Source of the DNA: Mugil cephalus
Lineage: Eukaryota > Chordata > Actinopteri > Mugiliformes > Mugilidae
Direction: 5' to 3'
Length of the DNA: 64,000 nucleotides
Assembly (NCBI RefSeq): GCF_022458985.1
Contig: NC_061781.1
Span: 16,647,001-16,711,000 of the forward strand
The notes beneath the pieces are model-generated. The model made no database searches. It was not told where the DNA came from and worked only from the letters and a program-made list of their open reading frames with translations. Below are positions 47,301 through 59,300 of the stretch, piece after piece (the first letter of the stretch is position 1; each line of letters opens with the position of its first letter). The position numbers and the translations under genes were made by a program.

Positions 47301-50300
47301 CTACAATGAATGACCAGAACCTACCCACTCAGATAAGCCGATGACTGCCGTACCAATAACAGCCTGACACGGCTCTTTATCGGCTACTGAGGTACCATGT
47401 TTGTCAGGTGTCAGTGGATTATAGGGCAAATTCCACCAGAAACAAAACACAGTGTGACAAACAACCATCAGAAACACTGAATTTAGATTATGGTTGTTGT
47501 TTCTGACACACTGGGTTAAAGACAGAGAAAAAAAACTCATGCATGCTCTCCTGTCCGCTATAAAGCCTGACCAAACGATTTGAATGGCCTGGCCTCAAAA
47601 TGAAAACTAACGTCTTGGTTGACCAAGTGAGATAAAAAAGGCAACACAAAGTACTAGACATGTCATTACAAATATAGAATTCAGCAGAACTGAGAAACAC
47701 AGAAATGCCATTTCATATCCATCTATTGCAAAAGACAAAAAACAAAACTTGCAATCAGCTGGCAGACATGTGGTCTGTAGCTCAGCAGGTAGAGCAGTCG
47801 TCCAACAACCGAAAGGTCGGCGGTTTGATTCCGCCCTATCCCTATCCTTGGGAAAGACACTTAACCACCATGTTGGTGGTCGGAGAGGCCTGCAGTTGTG
47901 ATGGTAGTTTACCACCACCAGGGTGTGACTGTGTGTCACACCCTTGCTCTATGTTGAATAATGCATTAAACATAGAGCAACTTTGAGTGTCTATGCTGCT
48001 ATATAAAACCAATGCATTATAATTAAGGAGGTCACATGTTGTCTGTTGCATGTGCCCTGTAATTTGCAAACCTAAATCCTGGTCATGTCATCTGCAGAGA
48101 GTTGGAAATACAGTGGATGAAAAAGTGTTTGCACCCTTTCTGATTTCATCTTCTTTTTTTTTTCTTTTTTTTGCATGTCACACCTAAATGTTTCACATCA
48201 TCAGACACATTTAAATATAAAACACAGATAACACAAGTAAACACAAAATGCAGTTTTTAAAAATCCAAACCTACAAGGACCGGTGAGAAAAATTGTTTGC
48301 CCCTCCTGTATAAACATAACTTAACTGTGGTTTTACACCTGCGTTCAGTTTCTCCAGCCACACCTAGGCCTGATTACTGCCACACCTGTTCTCAATCAAG
48401 AAATCACTTCAATAGGATCTGCATGACAAAGTGAAGTAGGTCAAAAGATCCTCAAAAGCTAGACATCATACTGAGATCCAAAGAAATTCAGGAACAAATG
48501 AGTAAGAAAACTGAAATCTATCAGTCTGGAAAAGGTTATAAAGAAATTTATAAAGTTTTGAGACTCCAGAGCACCACTCCACTCCACTCCAGCCATTAAC
48601 CACAAATGGAGAAAACATGGAACAGTGACCAACCTTTCCAGGAGTGGCCGGCCGATCAAAATTACCCCAAGACTGCAGCGATTATTATATCTGGAGTAAA
48701 AGTAACACCTCATTTCCGAAAAAGAACAGCGTACCAACAGTAAAATCTGGTAGTGGTAGTGTGGTGGTCTTGGGCTGTTTTGCTGCTTCAGGACCCGGAA
48801 GACTTGCTGTGACAAATGGAACCATGAATTCTGCTGTCTACCAAAAAATCCTGAAGGAGAATGTCCGGCCATCTGTTGGTGACCTCAAGCTGAAGTGGAC
48901 TTGGGTTCTGCAGCAGGACAATGATCCAAAACACACCAGCAAGTCCACCTCTGAATAGCTGAAGAAAAATTAAATGAAGACTTTGGAGTGGCCAAGCCAA
49001 AGTCCTGAACTCAGTCCTATTGAGATGCTGTGGCATGACCTTAAAAGGGCGGTGGTGAAGATGGAAAGGTCAGAAGAAGGGTTGTGGCAGAAGAGGAAGA
49101 CTTGTGCTAAATAAAGTGTGCCGAGTCAGATTTTGGGGTTTTTAGGATGACCAGACATCCTCAGTTTCTGGGGACGGTCCTTTATTTGGATGACATGTCT
49201 GCAAACTAAAGTTGCGTCAGAAAGTGTTCCCAATCTTAGCTTTTTATGAATAAGAAAAAATTGTTGTGTGCTGTTCGCTAATTGACATTAGCAGTATAAA
49301 TATGAATAAATATGTCAAAATAAATGAAACCGCAATTGTCCCCATTTTTCATTTCTTCTTGATAACATTTAATTAATACAGGAATTCACTCCCTACTCTA
49401 ACCCGCAGTACAACAACAAAGGCAGGAATAATTTCTCAATCCCAACAAGGAAAGAAATCCTCAAATGTTCAATGTTAAGCAATAAACACACACACACATT
49501 TTGTTGGATTTATGTCTGTGTAGATTTAAACAATACATGTATTTTTTTTTTTTTTTTTTAATTACTGAGAAATTCATAAGTCGGTGTAGGGAAGTATTTT
49601 TTTTACTCACAGTGAACTTGGATGGTCAAAGACAGGACTTGTTCTTCAAGCAGGCCTGTTGTTCTGATGACACACTGAACTGACTGGTTGTTGATTTCCG
49701 TGGTAGGGACTCCAAACAGTGAGCTGGTTGTGGTCGTTGTACCGTTGTCATGCTGGATGGAGTTGGTCGTCGCGTTCACTGCCAGGGTACCAGTGAGCCA
49801 GGTCACCTCTGAAGGAGGCTTGGAGCCGGCAGCCGTGCAGGTAGCAAGAGAAACTTCTCCAGTACCCAAAGTTAAATTATCACCCTTCAGGCTTGTGACT
49901 GGAGGCACTAGAATAGTCACCACACATGAAAAGAGTCAATCTAAGGTAAAAGGTGAAAACAACACAACATTTTAACTGTAAAGTTTCATCATACCAAGCA
50001 GGTTCAGAGGTATCTCTGTCTTGTGATTTCCACTGGGGAACAGAGTGAAGATGCATGTGTAGCTGCCTTCATCCTTCAATTGAACATTGGACAACTGTAG
50101 AGATCCATTTTTGTCAGAAAAACTCCCAATAAACTCAAATCGATTATCAGGTCCATTAACATATTGGGGTCCTTCCAATTGGATTGTGTAGAAGTTGTCA
50201 TTTTTAGGTTTTTCTCTGGTTGTCCTCTGCCATGTAATCTGAGTCAGGGTCTCCGAGGTCTCAATGAGTCTGCAGGGTAAGATAGCGGTTCCTCCTTTCA

Positions 50301-53300
50301 CCACTGTTGCGCTTCCACCAATCACCTGGAGGGCTGTAAAATTATAAAATTAATTTGAAGTAGAATGTACTGTATGCATCAGCACCTGATAGTACTTAGG
50401 TTATTTGTTTCACAATGAACTGAACGTAGCTTTATAGCTCACAATCAGATGTGATTGAATTACATCATGCGATTGAATTATACCTCAGCTTACATCATGC
50501 CTATCCTTTCTGCTTCTTTGGCCAGCTCCTTCTTTTTATGCTTAACATTGACATCAGTGATTCTTTCTCTTTTTCCCGTATCCTGGGCAAGTTTTGCTGT
50601 GGCTTCTCCTACATTAGCCTTCCCACATATGTATGATGAAGGGCAGAGACTGAACCAAACCACCAGAGAAAAAAGTTCCTGCATATGGAAATAAATGGTT
50701 TCTTTGTTAAAACTGGTCTTGACGGACTCACTGGACACATATACTGTAGATAGCTACATGGTGCCAAGAGTTGTGCAACACAAACTAGGCTTATTGGGTG
50801 CGGTTCATGGACTGCTTCCTCGGGCACAACAGAAGCTGATGTTGATAAAAATGAGAGGGGTTTTCCTAAATGACCGCCTTCCTAGTATTGCGTCTCCCTT
50901 GTGCTTCCAAAATAGTTTTGATGCATCAGAAAATGAATATGGGCCTTCAAAAGGGTTCACTGTGGTGTCTGGAAACAGGATGCTGTCAGTGGGGGCCTTC
51001 GGGGAGAGTCCTTGTTCCAGTGCATCCTGTGCATCCTGTGATACTAGTGAATTTGGAGGCCAGGTCAAAAACTTGTTCTGTTTTTCATGTTTTTTTTTTT
51101 TTTTTTTTTGGGTTGTTCCTAAAGCGTTATTGTGTATGTACATGTGTCAGGCTACATCTTTCTGGGGATGGATGCTGTCATCAAATAGCATTATTTAGGG
51201 ATCGACCGATTATCGGCCAGGCCTATTATCGGCGCCGATATTAGGCATTTTGCGCATATCGCATACCTTTTTTTTTTTTTTTTTTTAATCTGACGGCCGA
51301 TAAGAGATCAATTCAAAAACTGGGTTATTTTGGCTCTGATGCAGCTGCGCCTCTCTGTCTGCCGTCACTACGCTGTCTCCAGCATTGTCCCACCCACAGC
51401 ACCATCTGAACACGCAGAGCGGTTACACGCAGAGCCATGGGTAACAGCCAATCAGCAGCGAAAGCTGTACATGCACATTGCATACACAGACACATACAGC
51501 GCAGAGGAGAAAAAGTTTTGCCACCGTTGAAAGCCGGCGCTATTCCTGCAGGCTTGATTTCGAGGTAAGTTAAGGCAGCAGAGTCTCCCGCAATTGTAAT
51601 AAACACCCCAGTCCTCTACAACTCATAACTACTAGTAACATTACTGTGAACCCATTAACGTTATAAACACATAAGTGGCAGCTCTGCTCGCTCGCAGTCC
51701 CTCCAGACGTGCCTGTTAATCACTCGTAACAAGGTTGCTGATAATATCGATATGGATATGTTCTGAGATTTTTTTTATTAAACATATGCTTAAAGGCATT
51801 TAAATGAGGTTAAGCGTTGGAGTTTGTATTATTCAAAATTTTGACGCCAATATTTTCCGTTTTTCTGTAAATGAATATCGGCTCCAAATATCGGTTATCG
51901 GCCTCTTTGACAACTAATAATCGGTGTCGGCCCTGAAAAAAAACATATCGGTCTATCTCTAGCATTATTGTTACAGGGTGTGGGTATCTGGTCTGGTCTG
52001 GGTGGGTGGTTAATGTCTCCTTAACATCCACTCGAATGCCAGGTCCAAACGTTTCCCAGCAGAATATTGAATTGTCAAAGATGGTCAGTATTATTTACTT
52101 CACTTGGTGTAACACCAGTTTCTGACTGACTCACTCTCCATGGAAGGCATTTCCAGTGCATTCAAACGTTCTTTATCCATTGTGTTTGCTGTAATATCTT
52201 GATGACTGTTTGCTGCGGCCGTTGGAATCAAAGGTTTTGCATGACAAAAGCACCTTAGTAAACCCATTTGATCTCAATTACAGCATTTGCAAGAAAGTCT
52301 ATGACAAAGCGCAGATAATGAGTCTTCCTGGAACGTGGCTTTACACTGAATGGACTATATTCAGTGACAAGAAAAGTCAACAGCTCTGGTCCATGTTCAT
52401 GCATTGAGAAGCCATTTGAGAGAGTTGACCTCTGACCACATCTGGAGGTGGTCACATTCGTCCACATTCTTTTGGTAGTGTGAATAGACCATGTGTCACA
52501 TAAAAGTTCACCTACTCAACAGGGGTGCTGTAATCAGTCAAGTTTTGCCTCAATAATTCTGAAAGAATAATACACTGTGTGTGATTCTGTAATAATGTAT
52601 TGGCTATAATTAATAACTAATCAGGTCATGCTCATGATAAATAGGAAGCTCTGTTAAGGTGTATTTCCTCATTCACTGCTGTCTTTATTTCACGTTAATA
52701 CCAAACACAACACTGCATAAGGAAGCTTCAGGGGTTCGAGCAATAATCTGAGTTCTGTGTAGGTCTTTATAAATAACAAACGTGTGTGCCTGTAACCGGT
52801 CTGCATTGTGTTGTGTCAAAGGAAGGAAGGACTACCATTCTCGATTCAGCCAACAGGGGGAAATTTATTCTGCATACAGCAATATGTTTGTTAGGACAGC
52901 ACACTGCTTCTCGGTGTCGCACACTTCTGCTCTCATCAGCCATCTTTGCAGACTGCGAGAAACTCTTAATCTCCAATCTCACTGTCAGTCACCAAACAAT
53001 CCATTTTACACCATTTTACAGAAATATTTTACACGAAAGCGCGTTCCAGCCCTACCTGCTCTCATCAGCCATCTTTGCAGACTGAGAGAAATGGGCGCGA
53101 AGTGCACAGGATGTTGCCGTGAAGCAGGGGCTGCCCTACCAAAATAAAACTAACAAAATAAAAGCTCCCATGTATGAATATTAAAGAAAAATATGTTTTA
53201 ATATATTTATTAATATTTTTGATGAAATTAAATGAAAAACAACCCATCGGTTACATGCCCAAGTCATAAGGCAGACGCAACAAACAGCAGTTGATGGTTC

Positions 53301-56300
53301 TGAACAGCGTTATTGATCAGCAGGCTACCTGTTAAAATATTCTACTGGACCGCAAAGAATCCATACAGAGCATTGAACTAAGATTGGATCTGAAATGAGG
53401 ATTGAACACAGGTACTTAATGTCAGCCAATTCCAAATAGGTTTCCTAGGTTGGATGCTAATGGAAAATCTAACAACTGACAGTTTAAAAAATGCAACAGT
53501 GAGAAATTATTCATGCCTTATAACTTACTTGCTCAAGTCGAGCAGCTGAAGTAAACTAACAATTTACATAGTGCTGATGATACATTTTTGGGAAAATAAA
53601 TATGCAAGCGCATTCCCACATATTGCTATTGAAAGTTGTGACAAAGTGGGTGAGAATACACCATTTGTCCCTTGACCATTTCATTTAATCATGTTGCTTT
53701 ATTATTTATTTACCATATCCAGTGTTGTTCCATGAGATATAGACATCAACTATCCCGGGTTTGTTTGTGTTTGTATTAAATTGGTTTACACCACATCTCA
53801 ATATACATCTGTTATTTAATTATAAATAACTCATACCACTCCAGAATTGTCTGAGACACCTTTTTGTACATTTTTTTTTTTACCAGTTTCACCATAATGT
53901 ACAATACTCATATGTTTATAAATGAAATAAATTAAATCTCTTAAGGACCAACTGCTTAACTGTCCACCTGCTACCATCTGAAATTTAACATTACTTGGGT
54001 AGGTGCTTTTTAGAAAATAAATGACTTGAATTGTTAGTTAAAGTGGATCATGACCTTATAAATTGTGTGGAGATTATGTGTGGTGAGAACTTTTACAGTA
54101 TTTATTAAAAATATCTGTGGTGGTGGAAATGACAGGGTATTGTGGAATGACAGAGTGACTGTGCCAGAAGAGGAAGCGGTGGATTTATGAAACCACATCA
54201 AGAACATTGGATCATTACATAATAAACAGCTGTAGGTCCCTAATCACTGTGTCTGTGCGTGTGTCCGTGTCTGTGTCATGTGATTCAAATCTATTGAATT
54301 TTTTCACTGATTTCTTTCCAAACATTCACACTGATTTCCATGTGCTATTTGGTCACAGCTACAGACTCAGGAATAAGGCCTGTGACATTCATTGGCTGGT
54401 ACCAGATGATGTCATCTCTTAGTGGCCAAAAAAAACAATTGAGACCTATCTTGCTCATGGTCTTCACAAGAGCACCACTGAAGATATCAACATCTTGTAT
54501 CTCCATCATAGCTAACAGCACACCACTGACCAATGAGTCCCTCATGTAGATCCATAAGTTAGGGTTAGGGATTAGGTCTCAGGCTTGGCCATTACTGGCC
54601 TAAAGTTTTTGAGTACATCTTTTGGCGATTTCACACAAACCTTTACCTTCCACGTTTTTGGCTAAAAGACCGGGCAGAAGGTGGTATGGGAGGCAAGTCA
54701 ACATTGTGTTCAGAATCACAAGAGTGTGGCGGTGTAATGGTGGAGAGGTAGGCCTGCATTTCAGTGTTTTCTTTTATTCTTCTCTTGTCTGTTTCTTTGA
54801 TTCACTCTCCATTGTCTCCTTTGTTTCCATTGTTCCCTCTTTGACACAATCTGTTATTTCCTTAACTACTCCTTTTTCCTTTTTCCTCTGGTATCCCTCC
54901 CTGTCTCTTTTTAGTCATTCTGCATATTTCTCAGGATCAGCTTTTATTTTGTCCCTTATAGGCCTGGGACCTTTCCGCAGTTGTACGTGGCATCTTAAAC
55001 GAAAATGAAAAAAGATATGAATAAAGTATATAATATGGAAAACATGAAAATGTTAGCAGGAGCTATTCACTGTAAACCCTGATAAGCTCAATTAACTCAA
55101 TAAAAATTGTTGAAACTGATAACGTTAATTAAATTTTTTTTATGTAAACTCAACATTTTGAGTTAAAAAAGCAGTACTGATTAAGTATGCTTTACTTGTA
55201 ATCTTAAGTGGCACTAACTTACTTTGGTAAGTTTAACAAAACTTATCTGATAAGTATGTTCTACTAGTTATTTTGTTTTCACAGTAAAAATAAATACAAG
55301 TGTAGATAACTTGAATGTTCTTATTATTGTAAAACTAAGTTTTTCGCTTATGTGTACTTAAAATGTTCAATTCAATAGAAGCGCTATACTAACTCCAATA
55401 CAAGCAAAAATCTTGCTCAGTTTAACTCAAAATAAGATCAAAATCTCTATGTAGTACAGTCAAAAACACATTAACAAGGTTAGATACAACTCAGTCTTTA
55501 TTGAGTAAACATACTACAACAACAAACAAAACAACAAATTGTTTTCTAAAATTCTACACTTCAATCACAAGATTACCCTCAATGAGAACTGAAACCGTAT
55601 CTGGGCAGAGGAATGTGGCATCAGTTGAACTGGCACGGCTCAAAGCAAGGCTGTATGGTACGTCATCAATGTCCAGTTCAAGGGACTCCACAGGCTGATG
55701 AGAGAGAAAGGAGAAACACTTCTTAGCGTACCACAATACAAACCGACTGCACCACAAGCTACAGCATCAAATGACCACAGACGATTTCGATAAAATAAAA
55801 CTGATTTTTAAGCAGATTTCTTGCCTGACTTTATGAAACTGTTTTAGTATCAAATTGCCAACTTGATGCAAACTTATATTATAAACATATCTTTCCAGTG
55901 AATTTCATAACATCAGTTCTTTTTTTGACCTATGAACCCACAGAGCTTACTTCCATAACATGTCTTGATCATGTTCATCAACACTTTAAAGTGCTGAAGT
56001 AAAGGTGACATCATATTCAACTGTTGTTGAATTTGATTATGTGACGAAGGGCAGCCTGACTAGAAATGTCAATCAGTTAAAAATGTGCAGAACTACGTCC
56101 CCTACTATCAGAAAAAAGGCTCCACAGAGTTAGTCAGTGCAGCAGGGAGAAGCATGCCGATGCACAGAGACTAATGGGCAAATTACTGTTGCAGTTCCTT
56201 TGATTTCGTGAGCTAGACCCTGTGTCCATTCAGAAGCCAGTAAGCTTGAACATACTTTAATTGATAGGAGGTCAGAGCATTCACTGTTGCACATACTGTA

Positions 56301-59300
56301 TATTGATATGTTTATACTGACAGTTATTTGTTGTTGAATACGGTGATTAATTCTTTATTTCTATTACTTGTTCAACTCTGTTAGTAGTTCTGATTACTGT
56401 TCTTTATTTCTGCAACAATATGTTGCTTGTTTTGCATCCCTTCTGTATACTACAATAACAATTTATGGTAATACCAATTCTAAACTTAAACTAAACTAAA
56501 CAAGCAGAACCTTCAACAAAGGTTTGATGACAGCAGAGGCCTGTATCACGAAGCAGGATTACAGACTTATTGAGGTCACTTCAGGGTTAACTCTGGGCCT
56601 CCGGTACGACAAAGCTGGATTCATTCTTATCGAGCTACGGTGCCATGGTAACTTGCCTCCTGGAAGTGACTGGCCATTAGTTTCTGTGTAAACAACCTCA
56701 TTCTTAAAATCGGAGACATCACAGTTTGGATTAGTCCTACTTTTGTGGGCATTGAATGAGGAATACACGTTAGTACGACAGTGACAATTTTTGAATGGAC
56801 AATCCACTGTCTCGTGTGTTTTTTAAATGTGATCTCAAATGACTGAAAAGATTTTTATCATTGAATAACTGCTTGAATCCACACTTGGGACAGATAAATG
56901 TCACACATCCCACCTGAGTTGGTGTGTATGTATCCGTGTTACGTGAATTTCCAATGCATTTATTGATTGAAATGTGCAGATGCAGTCATCATACACACAT
57001 GGCAACGGACTAATTGAGGACAAGTTGCTGTGATGCAAACGGTAGTGTTGAAGCTGCTGTGCCTGTTCATAAAAGGCAGCAGCACAAAGCTTGCACTTCC
57101 AAACCATTGGAAAACTGAGTACTTTTAGTAAGCTGGCAAAGAATGTCTAAAACATCTACATACCAGCCTGCAGACTTCATGTAACGTCCAGCTTCTTCTG
57201 CTTCAGCCTAAAAGAGAGACGATTCACATGAGTTTTACAGACATACAAATCACTCAACTCTTTAAATACTAAACAAAATTACAAAAACATCATTAGTATT
57301 TCATTGTTAGGCTGTGAAGGGGAAAAAGACTTGAAAAGGCTGTTAAATAAACGTGTTTACAGTAAGCCCTGCAAGACTTTGTGGAGACCAATAAAATATA
57401 AAATATTCTATTTATTAATTTCTAAACTGTCTTGGACCAGACTGTGACCCACACTGTTTCGCTAAGCCCCGCCCCCTGGTTTACTGTTGCTATGTTCAGT
57501 TACAACCATGCAGTTGAAGAGCTACACAGACACGTGGAAGGGGGGAGGGTGGCTACATGGCTAATATGATAAGCTTTATTGGTTTTGCCACAAAATTAAC
57601 ATGAAACTTACCGCTTAATATTTAACCTCGAAGCTACCAGCATGCCCAGACATGCACAAAGAGTAAGTTTTGCAGCAAGCCACTGTATTCCTTGTGTAAT
57701 TACCAAAAAAAAAAAAAAAATGAACTTAGCTCAACACATTAAATTCAAAAGGATAAAATAATTGTTTTTTATTCAAAAATAATAGTAATGATTAGCTAAA
57801 CACAGAGGTAAAACGACAAAGAACGTCAACTTACCAGAGAGGAGTCCGCAAGGAAAAAAAGAGAAAGTAAAATTTATATCAGACATTTGAAAAACAAGTC
57901 ACAACGGAATTAACTCCAGAAGTCGTCCATGGTAGCTGTCTGGAAGCAAAGTTCCCACAAGAAAGAAGACTTTTTGTACAAATAAATCTGAATTATACTG
58001 TTGCTGCAAAGCACTGACATTGACAAAACTGAATTAAAGTTTTTGAGTATTGTGCACTTAAAATTGAAAATCCATTAAGATAACCCAAAAAATTAGCAGT
58101 CAATTAACTTTTTAAAAATTCTGAGTTAATACAACTTAATCCTTTTAACACACTTTTACAGTGTTTACAGTGTGTAATTAATGTTAATTTAATGTGTAAT
58201 ATGAAGAAGTCTTACACATGATCTACTCTCACAATCCATATCACTTGGACCTCCAAGCATAAATGTCATTTCCACTACAGAGAGTAATGTGGTGGAAATG
58301 ACATTTCTACGCTATTTTGTGAATGCAGACTAGCTTAAGTGATTAGCTTTGATTTGAATCTTAGCACTTAATGTATGCAAAATACAGTTATTCAATTATA
58401 AAAAAAAATTAAAAACACATGAATGTACAACATGTTTGGAAATAACATGCAACAAATATATATAATGATCAAGCTATATTTACCTTTATTTTTCTTCAAA
58501 AGTGGCTGATGACATATGAAATTCCCTCCATGTCCAAAATGTTCTGTGATGTCACTGTACATTGCCAAAGAAACCAGACAACCAATCTCTCGTTGCCTGT
58601 AGTCTAAGAATCATCCATCAATGTCTTCTCCATGTTTCTAACTTTCCATTTACCTGTTGTTTCAAAGGAAAAGGAAATTTACCTGCTTAATGGTACTTCC
58701 CAATTGGAGGCTGGTTAAATGCTGATGGACAGAATTATCTAAACAGTGGCTTGATGGAACTAACAGAACTAAGGTGTAGCTGTGTACATGTTAGTGTTGT
58801 CACGATACCACCTTTTTGGTACCGGTAGCAACATGTATTTCGATACTTTCCGATACTTTGATATTTTTTCAAATAAAAAGAGAGCACAAAAAATGTCATT
58901 ACTGACTTTATTTTAATAGAAAATCTTAGAACAAGAACACAATTTTAAAATAAATAAAATAAAAAACGATTCAAAACACTAGGCCTTTCCTATTGCACTC
59001 AAAACAATGTAAATCACCATGTCTACATGTATGGCAAAAAGTTTAAAAAATCACTGTGATAATATAATACAATACAATATAATATAATAAAAGATAATAT
59101 AATATAATAGGTTATTTAAACCAGAGTTTAGTGGTAATTGCAATGCAGCTCTAATTTGTTCTCTTACAGAGTTACTTGTGTGGAGAGTGAAGGGGGGTGG
59201 CGTTACTTGCTTTTAACACTGAATGTGGCTTTTTTTCATGGGTATATTTATTACCTGTCGTTCCCTGAACTTGGTGTGCAGGTCTGGGTGTTTGTCCTTT

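Larger units (their letters stand above)
55068..58163 (-). mobile_element. Putative DNA transposon with CACTGTAAA termini carrying a zinc-finger gene relic
   Basis: CACTGTAAA at 55,068 is mirrored by TTTACAGTG ending at 58,163, with a second TTTACAGTG ending at 58,172. The 150 bp inside each end is rich in 'actcaa', 'gagtt' and 'acttaa' motifs in inverted arrangement. Termini beginning CACT(A/G) are typical of CACTA/EnSpm-type elements. Inside lie degraded C2H2 zinc-finger exons on the minus strand. A 2-3 bp target duplication is not convincing, so the exact ends are uncertain. Confidence 0.45.

Noticed and set aside
47772..47845. Possible tRNA gene
   Set aside because: A and B boxes are present but there is no paired acceptor stem, and the downstream body matches a SINE found at the same intron position in gene 1.
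50695..51198. 167-codon plus-strand open frame, among the longest in the window
   Set aside because: It is antisense to a Tc1/mariner relic, contains a phenylalanine run from a T tract, has no domain motif and overlaps a hAT end. I treat it as chance.
54622..55008. 128-codon plus-strand frame
   Set aside because: Low-complexity Ser/Phe/Leu content from a pyrimidine-rich tract, no motif and no splice context.
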